64,000 bases of DNA from Alteromonadaceae bacterium M269 (lineage in GTDB: Bacteria; Pseudomonadota; Gammaproteobacteria; Enterobacterales; Alteromonadaceae). Position 1 is the first letter of the stretch; each line of letters starts with the position of its first letter. This document shows, piece after piece, positions 44,459-54,100 of this stretch. A program made the position numbers and the translations under genes. The notes beneath the pieces are model-generated. The model saw nothing but the letters and a program-made list of their open reading frames with translations, was not told the DNA's origin and did not search any database. The DNA lies in NCBI GenBank assembly GCA_004353515.1, contig SMNZ01000003.1:310001-374000 (forward strand), read 5' to 3'.

Positions 44459-44549
44459 TTTGTTTGATTATAGTGAAGGAAAGCTGAGAACATTGGCTTG
44501 ATTTGACCTTGTTAGTGTTGAGTAGACGCTAACAATGGAGAGTGATAGC

Positions 44550-44597
44550 ATGAAATCGAGTTGTTATTTATGCGTGATCACAATTCTAAGAATTTGA
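44550..44597 (+). CDS. possible 15-residue leader peptide
   Basis: MKSSCYLCVITILRI, with GGAG about eight bases before its ATG, 75 bases upstream of the solute-binding-protein gene. Two cysteines and isoleucines. Could be a regulatory leader; equally a chance ORF. Confidence 0.2.
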   Translation: MKSSCYLCVITILRI

Positions 44598-44671
44598 TTT
44601 TTTAACTATTAGAGCTGATTTTCAAGACTCTATGAGAATAGTGCCGGTAAATAAAAAGAGAGTTTGAAGAG

Positions 44672-45475
44672 TTGTTTAAACTGTTATTCAGAGCTTGGTG
44701 GGCCGTTTTATTCTTGCCAATATTTCATTCATATGCAGCGGAAGATGAAACAACCGATAGGATTGTTGTTAATTTTTGCGCGCCAGCGAATGATGCTTAT
44801 CCCTTTTTTATTATCAAAAATGACAAACTTGCAGGTATCAACCCCGACCTCGTGCGCCAGATATTTGGTGAAAGCACCTTATCGAATGTCACACTTCAAT
44901 TTATAAAGCGTCCATGGAAGCGGTGCAATGCTGAGCTCGAAAGCGGTATTGTCGATATGATGATTGGTGGCTTTGATCCAAAGAGAGACAACGTTGTTTA
45001 TCCGTCTAGGTTGGGCTTTCGTCTCGAAGATTCAGCTGTTTCGGTCGCCAATGTTTGCTTTTCGAGCATTGCAGGCAGTCAGATGGAAAGAACAAGAAAA
45101 GGCATGCAAGGCCAAGGAACATTTACTGTTGGAATTCAGGCCGGTTTTTCGAAACAACACAGCGATAAAATAAACCCTCAGTGGGTAGAACTTTATAACC
45201 CGATAGAGAAATATAAAATGCTGGAGAAAGGTCGGGTAGATGCTATTGTTCAAGTCTGTGCTATGGACAACGACTATCCTATAGAAACAAAGTCTGAGGT
45301 TATTGGATTTACTAACTTTGAGCCTTTATATCCTCCTTATCTTTCGAACCCCGCTTATGTAGTATTTAGTGAAAATTTTGCTGATAAACACAGAGAGCTG
45401 GCAAAGCGCATTGTAACTTTATCGAGCAATATTGATAAAACGGCTGTTTACAGTCGTTACAAGCCTAAGCATTAG
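44672..45475 (+). CDS. periplasmic solute-binding protein, SBP_bac_3-like
   Basis: 267 residues with a signal peptide (MFKLLFRAWWAVLFLPIFHS, then YAAED). The fold pattern is that of amino-acid-type binding proteins: FIIKNDKLAGINPDLVRQIF near the start, MMIGGFDPKRDNVVYPSRLG, and GRVDAIVQV. No ABC permease or ATPase gene adjoins, so it may be a lone sensor-type or scavenging protein. TTG start; the upstream frame lacks ATG. Contains four or five cysteines in the mature part, more than usual. Confidence 0.75.
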   Translation: MFKLLFRAWWAVLFLPIFHSYAAEDETTDRIVVNFCAPANDAYPFFIIKNDKLAGINPDLVRQIFGESTLSNVTLQFIKRPWKRCNAELESGIVDMMIGGFDPKRDNVVYPSRLGFRLEDSAVSVANVCFSSIAGSQMERTRKGMQGQGTFTVGIQAGFSKQHSDKINPQWVELYNPIEKYKMLEKGRVDAIVQVCAMDNDYPIETKSEVIGFTNFEPLYPPYLSNPAYVVFSENFADKHRELAKRIVTLSSNIDKTAVYSRYKPKH

Positions 45476-45548
45476 AGCTTTGCTCGCTAACTGTCTTCTT
45501 CAAAAAATCAGTGGCAGGTTATTTCTGTGAATGATAAAGGTGAGATCT

Positions 45549-45578
45549 GAAAAAAGCCTCAGCTTTTACTGAGGCTTA
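45549..45578 (-). terminator. terminator of the lipase/partner operon
   Basis: AAGCCTCAG (45554-45562) / CTGAGGCTT (45569-45577), loop of six; on the minus strand a T-run follows. Confidence 0.88.
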
Positions 45579-45592
45579 TACATAAATAGATA

Positions 45593-46783
45593 TTATTTGA
45601 GCCTGCGATTAAAAGTCACGGGTTGTGAGTAGGTGTCTACCATGCCCAGTTGTTGCTGGTCATAAAGTCTAACGTTTTTAAGTTCAAACGGTGCGCTTAC
45701 GTTGGCTTTATCTAGGATATCCTGGTCGAATGTCATGACGAGTCTATTTCTGCCTCTTTCCATATTTTTTGCTGTGTGAGTTTCCATGACAGGAACCATT
45801 TCGCCAGCATCATTGGTACCGTAAAGCGTGCCTCTGGCTTCGAAGCGGCTTGCTGTATTGGCATCCATCCTAATAACAGCTTTTAAGCCATTACGGTTTC
45901 TCAAAATGACTCTTCTCATAGACCCGCTGTCGTTGGTCATCGCAAAAGCGACCTTAGCATTACGGTTTACTGACATACCATCTTGCAGGCTGCTGGTGTT
46001 TACACGCAGTTCGTAAAGCCCTTGAATAGGTGGGATAACAACATCTGCTGGTGGCATTGCAAACACGGTTTCTCCAGCGGCGTTTTTACGCACATCAACA
46101 GAGCGAATTGTACCATCGGGCGCAACAAGCTCGGCATTCATCGCTGACACCATTTGTTTGCCTGACTTTGACAGAGAAGCTTTGGCTAAAACGGTTTCGT
46201 TTTGAGTGAAGCTTTGGCCTTCCATTGTCATGTCTAGCGTGAACGCTGAATCTTTCTCTTTAACGGTAACGATATATTGATCGCTAGGTGAAAGAGGCTG
46301 AGAAGTGCTCAGCATAAGATTGCCCGGCTGCATATCATCTTGTGTGGTGAGAGCTAAGGATGTTCCTACCATACCTGCTTGCAATAGTTGTTCTTGAGAA
46401 ACACGATGTTCAATCACAGACTTGTTAGGGTTGTTAGCCATAGTGAGTTGCATAGCTGAAATATTGAGGGGCGTCGCATCTCTCTGACCAAGGCTGTTAT
46501 CTGAGGTTGCTGAGCTGACCAATAAGGCAATATTAGATTGAGTCGCGGGTATTTGTAGACCTTGATTAAGCTTCTCACCCGTGGTTTCGAACCAATAAGA
46601 GTCGCTTTTTACCGAGTAAGCGGGTGCTTTTTCTAACAAATCAGCATTTTGCTGAATGGGGAAGCTGAAATTAACCGTATCAGTGTCTTTGCTTTGAGCG
46701 TTAGCTAAGCCGAAAACTAATGATAAGCCAATGGTTGTCACTAATTTTTTCATCGTTATTTTACTTGATGTAGCTTTATTCAT
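45593..46783 (-). CDS. secreted beta-rich protein, possibly DUF4785
   Basis: 396 residues with a signal peptide (cleavage near ANA/QS, residue 29). The rest is rich in beta-strand, with Ig-like spacing (FTQNETVLAKASLSKSGKQM; IQGLYELRVNTSSLQDG). Resembles DUF4785-type proteins of Gammaproteobacteria, but I am not certain. Nine bases downstream of the lipase gene and preceded by AAGGA, so it is co-expressed with it. A partner, foldase or surface domain for the lipase is a reasonable guess, not shown. Confidence 0.6.
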   Translation of the reverse strand: MNKATSSKITMKKLVTTIGLSLVFGLANAQSKDTDTVNFSFPIQQNADLLEKAPAYSVKSDSYWFETTGEKLNQGLQIPATQSNIALLVSSATSDNSLGQRDATPLNISAMQLTMANNPNKSVIEHRVSQEQLLQAGMVGTSLALTTQDDMQPGNLMLSTSQPLSPSDQYIVTVKEKDSAFTLDMTMEGQSFTQNETVLAKASLSKSGKQMVSAMNAELVAPDGTIRSVDVRKNAAGETVFAMPPADVVIPPIQGLYELRVNTSSLQDGMSVNRNAKVAFAMTNDSGSMRRVILRNRNGLKAVIRMDANTASRFEARGTLYGTNDAGEMVPVMETHTAKNMERGRNRLVMTFDQDILDKANVSAPFELKNVRLYDQQQLGMVDTYSQPVTFNRRLK

Positions 46784-46792
46784 CGGGCTTCC

Positions 46793-47644
46793 TTAAATAT
46801 CGTTGCGTAGGATAACGTCTAGGTTAAAACACTGACGACGAGACTGCTGATGACTAAGAGGTTCGCGACCTGCTGTGCGGTCAGTATCTCTAAACCAAAC
46901 TGAACCTGCGGCTGACTGAGAGCTGCACTCTAAGAATCCATCTGAGCAGTTGTCTAGGAAGTTTTGCGTTACTTCAAGGGCTACTTGGAACTGATAACCA
47001 CCACAATAGCTGTCACCATCAAAAGGAGATGATTCAACATCGGAACCGACCACTGAACGAAATGGACTAGGTAGGCTAGGGCGACCCGCTGTGCCTAAAA
47101 GGAAATTACTGTTGTAATAAGCCATCCAAGCGACTTGTTGCTGTCTAACTGCATCACTTGCATAGCCCAAAATAAAACCTAGCGTTGTTTCGAAGACGTT
47201 GCCATTGATGGCTGCGTCAGCTAATGGTGTGCCTGCGCTTGAGGGAGCTACTGCCGTAACGCGGCTAATGGTATTGATAATGTTGGGGTAGCGAGGATCA
47301 AAGGTAGGGTTAGACATGATCCAGCGCATAACATTACCTCCGTGAGAATGAGTAATAACGTACATAGACGTAATATTCTGGCTCTGAATAAATTGAGTGA
47401 GTTGCTGAGCTAAGCATCCAGCAGCTGGATCAGACCACATCAGTTGTTCAAAGTCGCAATTGACGACAACGAAACGATTGCCGTTTCCAGACATCACCGA
47501 ATTCACAAAGTCTTGCGTCCAGTAGTCGTTTAATGCATCTGATTGGCTCCCCGTACCATGTACGAAAGCCACTCCGAAGTTAGCAAAACTGAGAGTCGAC
47601 CAGCTGAGGATAGACAGCAAGGTCAAGCATTTAAGTATTCTCAT
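46793..47644 (-). CDS. secreted alpha/beta-hydrolase, lipase-like
   Basis: 283 residues from ATG 47644, chosen because GGAG lies six bases upstream and it starts the signal peptide (MRILKCLTLLSILSWSTLSF, then A). The fold begins with VAFVHGTG (oxyanion strand) and the nucleophile elbow is ITHSHGGNV, a GxSxG variant with His before Ser. Several cysteines suggest disulphides in a secreted enzyme. Acid and base residues cannot be assigned with confidence. First gene of a two-gene operon. Confidence 0.75.
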   Translation of the reverse strand: MRILKCLTLLSILSWSTLSFANFGVAFVHGTGSQSDALNDYWTQDFVNSVMSGNGNRFVVVNCDFEQLMWSDPAAGCLAQQLTQFIQSQNITSMYVITHSHGGNVMRWIMSNPTFDPRYPNIINTISRVTAVAPSSAGTPLADAAINGNVFETTLGFILGYASDAVRQQQVAWMAYYNSNFLLGTAGRPSLPSPFRSVVGSDVESSPFDGDSYCGGYQFQVALEVTQNFLDNCSDGFLECSSQSAAGSVWFRDTDRTAGREPLSHQQSRRQCFNLDVILRNDI

Positions 47645-48211
47645 AAAGTACTCCATTGTTATTAGATTTTATTAACTCACTAAGAGTTACAGTTAAAGTA
47701 GGAGTGTTTTTTGACCATGTAAAGAGGTTTGGTTAAAAAAATACTTTATTTTTCTTACCTTATACTGCTTACTATTATTAAATCTTTTTTACTGCTGTTG
47801 ACTTTGTATCTTTTTGATTTAATTTGTATTTATTATAGTATTTATACTTTGTTGGAGTGAGCTTCATTAATTGAGATGATACGTTTTATTAATTAAGTGT
47901 TCTTCATAATTGCGTTAATGAGAAAGATCCGAGTTAGGGTAGAGCGAGCCCATTCGTACACTTAATTAGGTTTTCTTATGTGATAAGTATGATTTACATT
48001 GAAATGTATATACATTTAATGTATGTTTGATATATATGAACTGGCTGGTGCTGGTGAAAGAGGTTCGCTTGACGGGTAAAAAAAGAGATCGAAAGAAAGA
48101 GGTTGATTGTTTACCCGCACGATTTCTATATCCCAATGTGATGGGTGTAAGTCCTCAACTACGATGACGTAGTGAAGGGAATTTTTATTTTTTACACAAG
48201 GAAATAAATAC
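47645..48211. other. AT-rich region and structured leader before the Lys-rich peptide gene
   Basis: About 570 bases. 47700-48010 is strikingly AT-rich. From 48040 composition changes and paired segments appear: CGGGTAAA (48073-48080) / TTTACCCG (48110-48117) and ACTACG (48158-48163) / CGTAGT (48168-48173), followed by a T-rich tract and then the peptide gene. A leader RNA or small RNA is possible; no known family recognised. Confidence 0.45.
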
Positions 48212-48322
48212 ATGGCTAAAGTAAAAGCAATCAAGAAAGAAATAAAAGCACGTAAAGCTAAGATTTCTAAACATGAAAGCAAACTTAAGAAGCTTAAAAA
48301 AGCACTTAAGAAAGCCAAATAA
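48212..48322 (+). CDS. 36-residue lysine-rich peptide
   Basis: MAKVKAIKKEIKARKAKISK, then HESKLKKLKKALKKAK. 16 of 36 residues are lysine and the heptad-like pattern suggests one amphipathic, strongly basic helix. AAGGA lies about nine bases before the ATG and a terminator follows. No homologue known to me; a nucleic-acid-binding or membrane-active peptide fits the composition. The clean signals on both sides support a real gene. Confidence 0.65.
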   Translation: MAKVKAIKKEIKARKAKISKHESKLKKLKKALKKAK

Positions 48323-48370
48323 GTTTACGGAGAGGCATCTCCGAAATTAATGCAACTATTGTTTTGTTTT

Positions 48371-48398
48371 GGGGCAACTCGTTTTGGGTTGCTCTTTT
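48371..48398 (+). terminator. terminator after the Lys-rich peptide gene
   Basis: GGGGCAAC (48371-48378) pairs with GTTGCTCT (48388-48395) with G-T pairs, followed by TTTTT. A second hairpin, CGGAGA / TCTCCG, lies just after the stop codon. Confidence 0.7.
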
Positions 48399-48428
48399 TA
48401 TATCTGCTTCAGAAATAAAGATGAAGAA

Positions 48429-49211
48429 TCAATAGTACTCTTCGTATGGGTGTTCATTATCTATTTTGAGTACGCAGTTCTTACAGATTGCCTTGTAATC
48501 CGGTAACCCATTAACGTTACCAATTCCCATAAACTCCATTGTCGTTTCGAAGTCTAGTTTATGGCACCGATCACACTCAGCAATAGCGTCTGTATGACTA
48601 CACAAATAGCAAATGTCTTTCCCTTTAGATGTAACATAGGTGTTTTTATGGCAAGTAGGGCATTCCCATATTTCGTCTGAAGGAATATTGTCAGCGCGTA
48701 TAGCTTCAGCAGCTCGCTTTTCTAACTCAACAACGTAGCTGTCCAATCCGAGTAATTCTGCGTGCAATTGAGGAGGTAAATCCGATATGGCATCGTACTC
48801 GAGATTATCCCGACAAAAAGAGATATAGAAACCGACTAAGCGAACGAAGTTGGATTTAATTTGCTGTATCGATAAATCAAATTCAAAGTGAACAATCTGG
48901 TTTCTGAGGTCAGATGCGGTTTTGATATTTTGAATATCTGCTTTTTTGAAGTGAATCTTAGCAATCTTATTGAGTCGCTCAATCGCTAGACCAAGATCAA
49001 CCGTGCGCCTTGGGCTGTCGATATTGGTAAACACAAAGAGCTCGTTCGTGCGCCTCAGGCGTTCTTTAAGACTGGTTTCTATTGCTTGAACAAGTAGCAA
49101 AATTGCGAACTTCCATTTGCTGCTATCTACTTCTGCTTGAACGGCTTGTGACAATGACTCCTTGAAAAAGCTCCTAGAATTCTCTGTCAGTGTCATTTTT
49201 AAATTCGGCAT
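48429..49211 (-). CDS. HEPN-like domain protein with four-CxxC zinc-ribbon tail
   Basis: 260 residues. The N-terminal helical half contains RNQIVH (103-108), which fits the RX4-6H motif of HEPN ribonucleases and nucleotidyltransferase partners, including the polar residue after Arg. The C-terminal third has four CxxC pairs at 184/187, 201/204, 213/216 and 243/246, enough for two zinc ribbons. No family name recognised. GGAG precedes the ATG. No antitoxin or minimal nucleotidyltransferase gene adjoins it. Cytoplasmic. Confidence 0.72.
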   Translation of the reverse strand: MPNLKMTLTENSRSFFKESLSQAVQAEVDSSKWKFAILLLVQAIETSLKERLRRTNELFVFTNIDSPRRTVDLGLAIERLNKIAKIHFKKADIQNIKTASDLRNQIVHFEFDLSIQQIKSNFVRLVGFYISFCRDNLEYDAISDLPPQLHAELLGLDSYVVELEKRAAEAIRADNIPSDEIWECPTCHKNTYVTSKGKDICYLCSHTDAIAECDRCHKLDFETTMEFMGIGNVNGLPDYKAICKNCVLKIDNEHPYEEYY

Positions 49212-49603
49212 ATCCTCTCCGATTTATTTGTAGCCCGTAAGCATACATTCACTGTTGCGCTGAACCAAGCCATAAGTAAGTTATTCACTTGATAATCTCG
49301 ATCCTCGAGAGCCAGTGTTGAATGCTCAAGGAGAGAGACTAATATGAACTTAAAGTTAGTTAAGCTGTCCATGTTGAGTTGGCTCACGAGCAACTACTTG
49401 AGAGATTTAGTACTAGCCAAGTATGGGGAAAGTCGACCTATCACTCTGAGAATGTCATTGTAGTTAGTCTATGTAAGTCCTACACAATCAATATAGACAG
49501 GTAAAACCACCTTAGCTTGATTTTAAATTAGCATAAGTGTTTAAAAAAATGTGGTTTTTTAAGCTAACCTAAGGGACAGCGTTGGCAAAAATATATAGAC
49601 CTG
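49212..49603. other. region between the HEPN gene and the potassium channel
   Basis: About 390 bases holding the divergent promoters and the small ORF at 49344-49463. Nothing else recognised. Confidence 0.4.
49344..49463 (+). CDS. candidate 39-residue small protein
   Basis: MNLKLVKLSMLSWLTSNYLR, then DLVLAKYGESRPITLRMSL. AAGGAG lies ten bases before its ATG, a strong but slightly distant ribosome-binding site. Begins as a weakly hydrophobic amphipathic helix and ends basic. Divergent from the HEPN gene. No family recognised. Confidence 0.42.
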   Translation: MNLKLVKLSMLSWLTSNYLRDLVLAKYGESRPITLRMSL

Positions 49604-50041
49604 ATGTTTGAACAACTCTTAATTGGCTCCGGGGTGATTTGCGGGACAGTTGTAATACATGTCTTATTTATCAATGTCCTAGTTCACCTGCTAACAAAAT
49701 ATAGCGATTGGATTGTGGCGCCGCCGCAAATGGTGAGACGAACGATTGTGTTGATAGCCATGGTGCTTTGGCTTGTTGCTGGTTTAAGTGTGAGTTCATG
49801 GCTCTGGGCTGGTATTTATTTAATCAATGGTGTTTTTGAGGATCTGGAACCAGCACTCTATTTTGCAGTGGTTACTTTTACGACCCTAGGTTATGGCGAC
49901 ATCATTGTTGGACCGGATTGGCGATTGTTAGCCAGTCTTACGGCGGTTAATGGCTTGATTATTGTTGGGCTTAATACCGCATTTTTATTTGAAGCACTTT
50001 CACGAATTAATAAAGCGCAAGCTGTCAATAATGACGGTTGA
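49604..50041 (+). CDS. two-pore-domain-type potassium channel (Ion_trans_2)
   Basis: 145 residues. The selectivity filter TTLGYGD is at 93-99, with a membrane helix on each side (about 46-66 and 108-130) and one more at the N terminus (about 8-29). No cytoplasmic RCK/TrkA domain, so no built-in regulatory module. Starts at ATG 49604 without an obvious ribosome-binding site. The RND operon begins 33 bases downstream and may share its transcript. Confidence 0.85.
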   Translation: MFEQLLIGSGVICGTVVIHVLFINVLVHLLTKYSDWIVAPPQMVRRTIVLIAMVLWLVAGLSVSSWLWAGIYLINGVFEDLEPALYFAVVTFTTLGYGDIIVGPDWRLLASLTAVNGLIIVGLNTAFLFEALSRINKAQAVNNDG

Positions 50042-50074
50042 TTTCGCTTTCTTTCTATTAAACAAGGTAAAAAG

Positions 50075-51136
50075 ATGGTTTCTAAGAAATATGTGATTTT
50101 TGCAACATCAGTATTAGCAATGCTGAGTGCTTGTGTGCAGCAAGAGGAACTACAAAAAGTTGAAGTAGTTAGGCCTGCTAAGTTGATAGAAGTCAAAGCT
50201 TCATCAAATGTCCAACATTTTAATTTTCCTGCTGTTGTTGAAGCACTAAGTTCGAAAGACTTAACTTTTCAAGTATCAGGACAAATAGAAAAGCTCTATG
50301 TTCGAGAGGGGCAGGATGTTAAGCAAGGAGATATTCTTGCTCAACTAGTGCAGCGAAGCTTTAAGAATGACCTTCAAACAGCACAAACGCAATATGATGT
50401 TGCTGAACTTGAGTTTGGTCGTGCCGAGCGATTGATCAAAGAGGATGCTATTGCGCAAAACGTTTACGACCAAAGACTGACACAGTTGAACGTTGCTGCC
50501 GCAGCGCTTGATACAGCTAAAAAAGCCATGGAAGACACAGTGCTTTTGTCGCCATTTGATGGTGCAGTCGCCGTTAAGCATACCGAAGAACTAGATACCG
50601 TCAGCCCATCACAACCTGTATTTACTTTGCAAACGGCAGGTGCTGCTGAGGCGCTGGTAAAAATCCCTGCGGGTTTGGTTTCTCGAGCTAAACAGATAGA
50701 GCCGATTGAAACTCATGTTGTCTTAGATTCTGCGTCTCAATATGAAATAAAAGCTGAGTTTGTTGCTGCATCGGGGCAAGCAGACGAGCGTTCTCAAACT
50801 TTTGATGTGCGCTTTGGTTTTACACCACCAGAGGAGCTGACGATTTTGCCTGGCATGACAGGCGTTGTTAAATCAACGCTTCGTTTGACCGGAGATGTCA
50901 CCAGCGAAGGACAAATTTCGATTCCGCTCAGCGCCATTGTTTCTGATAGTGATGGCCAGTTTGTTTGGAAAGTGAACATGGAAACCATGACAGTAGCTCG
51001 ACAAAATATTGAAGTGGGTGCTGGCGTAGGGGAGAAACTCGCTATCGAAGCAGGCTTAGAAGCAGGCGATGTGATTGTCGGTGCCGGTGCTTCATATTTG
51101 AATGAGGGGATGAAAATCCGCCGTTTAGAAAACTAA
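50075..51136 (+). CDS. RND efflux periplasmic adaptor (MFP) lipoprotein
   Basis: 353 residues. Lipobox LSAC near residue 16-19 anchors it to the inner membrane. Barrel-sandwich halves (LYVREGQDVKQGDILAQL and DTVLLSPFDGAVAVKHTEEL) flank an alpha-hairpin, as in AcrA/MexA. Links the pump to the outer-membrane channel. AAGG lies before the ATG. First of three genes in order adaptor-pump-channel. Confidence 0.92.
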   Translation: MVSKKYVIFATSVLAMLSACVQQEELQKVEVVRPAKLIEVKASSNVQHFNFPAVVEALSSKDLTFQVSGQIEKLYVREGQDVKQGDILAQLVQRSFKNDLQTAQTQYDVAELEFGRAERLIKEDAIAQNVYDQRLTQLNVAAAALDTAKKAMEDTVLLSPFDGAVAVKHTEELDTVSPSQPVFTLQTAGAAEALVKIPAGLVSRAKQIEPIETHVVLDSASQYEIKAEFVAASGQADERSQTFDVRFGFTPPEELTILPGMTGVVKSTLRLTGDVTSEGQISIPLSAIVSDSDGQFVWKVNMETMTVARQNIEVGAGVGEKLAIEAGLEAGDVIVGAGASYLNEGMKIRRLEN

Positions 51137-51171
51137 TTGACCTTCTAGCTTAAACTCACAGGAATTTATTT

Positions 51172-54100
51172 ATGAATCCAGGAATTTTTGCGATGAAGAA
51201 TCGATTGATAACAATGATTGTTATCCTTGCATCGCTAATAGGTGGATGGAACGCCTACAAAAATATGCCACGCTTTGAAGACCCAGAGTTCACTATTCGA
51301 ACGGCTGTTGTCATCACGCAATATCCCGGAGCAACACCGACAGAAGTTGCCAATGAAATCACTGAGCCTTTGGAGTCAGCACTACAGCAGTTACAAGAAG
51401 TTGAAAGCCTAACCTCGACCTCATCAGCGGGATTGTCGCGAATTAACGTTGATATCAAATATGAGTTTTCTCCTTCTAAAGATGCGCTTCAAGCGATCTG
51501 GTCAAAGATCCGCAATAAGGTAAACGATGCGCAATCTTCGTTACCTCCCGGCGCTCAGGAGTCTATCGTCAATGATGATTTTGGCGATGTTTATGGTGTC
51601 TATTACCTTTTGACGGGAGATGGATATACCTACAAAGAACTTGAGGAATATGCCAAACAGTTGCGTACTGATGTTTTGTCTGTAGAGGGCGTTGCGAAAG
51701 TATCCTTGTCTGGTCAGCAGCGAGAAGCCATCTACGTTGAGATATCACGCGAAAGATCTACAGCATTAGGGCAAACAGTAAACAACGTATATCAACAGCT
51801 TGAAAAACAAAACGCAGTGACATCCGCAGGTAATGTGAAAACCGGTAACCGACGTTTAATTATCCAACCTTCAGGCTCGATTGATTCGGTAGAAGAAATT
51901 GAGAACATGATTATTTCTACGGACGACCAAGGCACTTTGCTTTATTTAAAAGATGTCGCAACGGTGACTCGTGCTTATCAGACTCCCCTTACCGATGAAA
52001 TTCGCTTTAATGGACAACCTGCAATTGCCTTTGGTATTTCAAATGTCACCGGGGCCAACGTTGTTAAAATGGGGCAGGCCATTGATGCAAAAATTGCCAG
52101 TGTTGAGAATCAAAGACCTATCGGTATTGAGATTCACGAGTACTACCACCAAGGCAAAATTACTGATGCTGCGGTGCAAAACTTCGTACTGAACGTCCTT
52201 GCAGCTCTCGTTATTGTATTAGTGACTTTATTCTTCTTTATGGGGCTGAGATCAGCTGTCATCATTGGTACAACTTTGGTGATTACCATTGCGGCAACAC
52301 TCGCAACTATGCATTTTATGAATATTCCAATGCACCGTATTTCTCTAGGAGCGTTGATTATCGCTTTGGGGATGTTAGTTGATAACGCTATTGTTGTGAC
52401 AGAAGGCATACTCGTTGGAACACAAAAGGGTGAGAGTAAACTTAAGATTACTGAAAAGATAATCAGCCGCTCAATATGGCCTTTATTAGGTGGAACTCTC
52501 GTCGGAATTATTGCTTTTGCACCTATCGGTCTAGCGCCGGGCTCTACCGCAGAGTTCACTGGGCATTTATTCTGGGTAGTAATGATTTCCCTTCTTTATA
52601 GCTGGGTATTTGCTATCACTATTGTTCCCTTCTTTGCAGATCTGATGTTTAAAGAAGTTTCTGAAGAAGTAGAAGAGCCTAAAGAAGGCAAAATGATGAC
52701 TGCGTATAAAGGCTTTATGCGCAACATGCTGAAAGTGCGCTGGGTTCCCATTGGGTTAACTTTCGGCTTGTTTGCTTTATCTGTCTGGGGTTTCCAATTT
52801 GTGAAATCTGGCTTTTTCCCTGCTTCGACAACGCCTCAGGTTGTTGTTGATTATTGGTTACCTGAAGGGACTGACATCACACAAACCAAAGCAGATATGC
52901 TGGAAATTGAAGCTAAGCTAGTCAATTATGAAGGCGTCAAAGATGTTCAAACGCTCATAGGTAAAGGTACTTTGCGCTACATGTTAGTTTACGGCGCTGA
53001 GAGTGAAAACTCTGCTTATGGGCAATTCTTGCTAAAAACATCCAGCTACGATGATATCGCGAAGCTTATCCCTAAAATCCAAGCGTATTTGGATAATGGT
53101 TACCCTGACGCACAAGCTAAGGTTTGGCAATTCCAATTGGGGCCAGGCGGTGGTTCTAAAATTGAAGTTGAATTCAGTGGTCCGGATCCTGCAGTTTTGA
53201 GGCGTTTAGCAGAAGAAGCAAAAGCGATTATGACAGCTGATGGTCGTGCCATTTCTATTCAAGATGATTGGCGACAGCCCGTGAGTGTGATTCAGCCAGT
53301 TTATTCTTCAAACAAGGGACGACGTTTAGGCGTATCGCGTGAAGACCTATCTACGGCCTTATTAACCAACTTTTCTGGGCGCTCAGTCGGTGTTTATCGA
53401 GAGGGTGACACTCTGATCCCCATCGTTGCTCGTGCACCTGAATCCGAGCGTTTAGATGCTGAGTCTATTCGGCAGATTCAAATTATTAGTCCAACTACAG
53501 GCGCTGCGGTACCGCTTGGAGAGGTGGTTGATAGTGTTGATATGGTTTGGCGTAATTCGTTGCTTCTGAGAGAAGACAGAGTTTGGCGTATCAAAGCTCA
53601 AGCCGACCCGGTTGCTGGTGATCTAACCTCTGATTTGCAAGAGCGGTTACGTCCTCAAATTGAAGCGATTGAATTACCCCCAGGTGTCCAACTTGAATGG
53701 GGCGGGGAACTGGGTGACAGTAGTGAAGCGAATGGAGATTTGGCGGGAACAATACCTTTAGGCTTTATCGCCATGGTGCTGGTGGTTGTTATTTTGTTTA
53801 ATAGCTTGAGGCAGCCTTTGGTTATCTGGTTAGTGGTGCCTTTATCTTTGATTGGTGTTGTTTTGGGCTTGGTAAGCACGGGAACGCCCATGGAGTTTAT
53901 GGCGATACTCGGGCTTTTATCTCTATCAGGCCTATTAATTAAAAATGCCATCGTATTAGTTGATCAAATGGATACTGAAATAGCAGAAGGTAAAGCGCGT
54001 TTTGATGCTGTCGTAGACTCTGCGGCGAGCAGGGTAAGGCCAGTTATGATGGGCGCACTAACAACCGTATTGGGTGTTATCCCGCTATTTGGAGATGCGT

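Noticed and set aside
48016-48318. 100-residue minus-strand ORF rich in Leu and Ser
   Set aside because: It is the antisense of the Lys-rich peptide gene and its leader. The plus-strand 36-residue frame has the better start signals and a terminator.
49199-49393. 64-residue minus-strand ORF overlapping the HEPN gene start
   Set aside because: No ribosome-binding site, and it lies over the divergent promoter region and the start of the better-supported HEPN gene.
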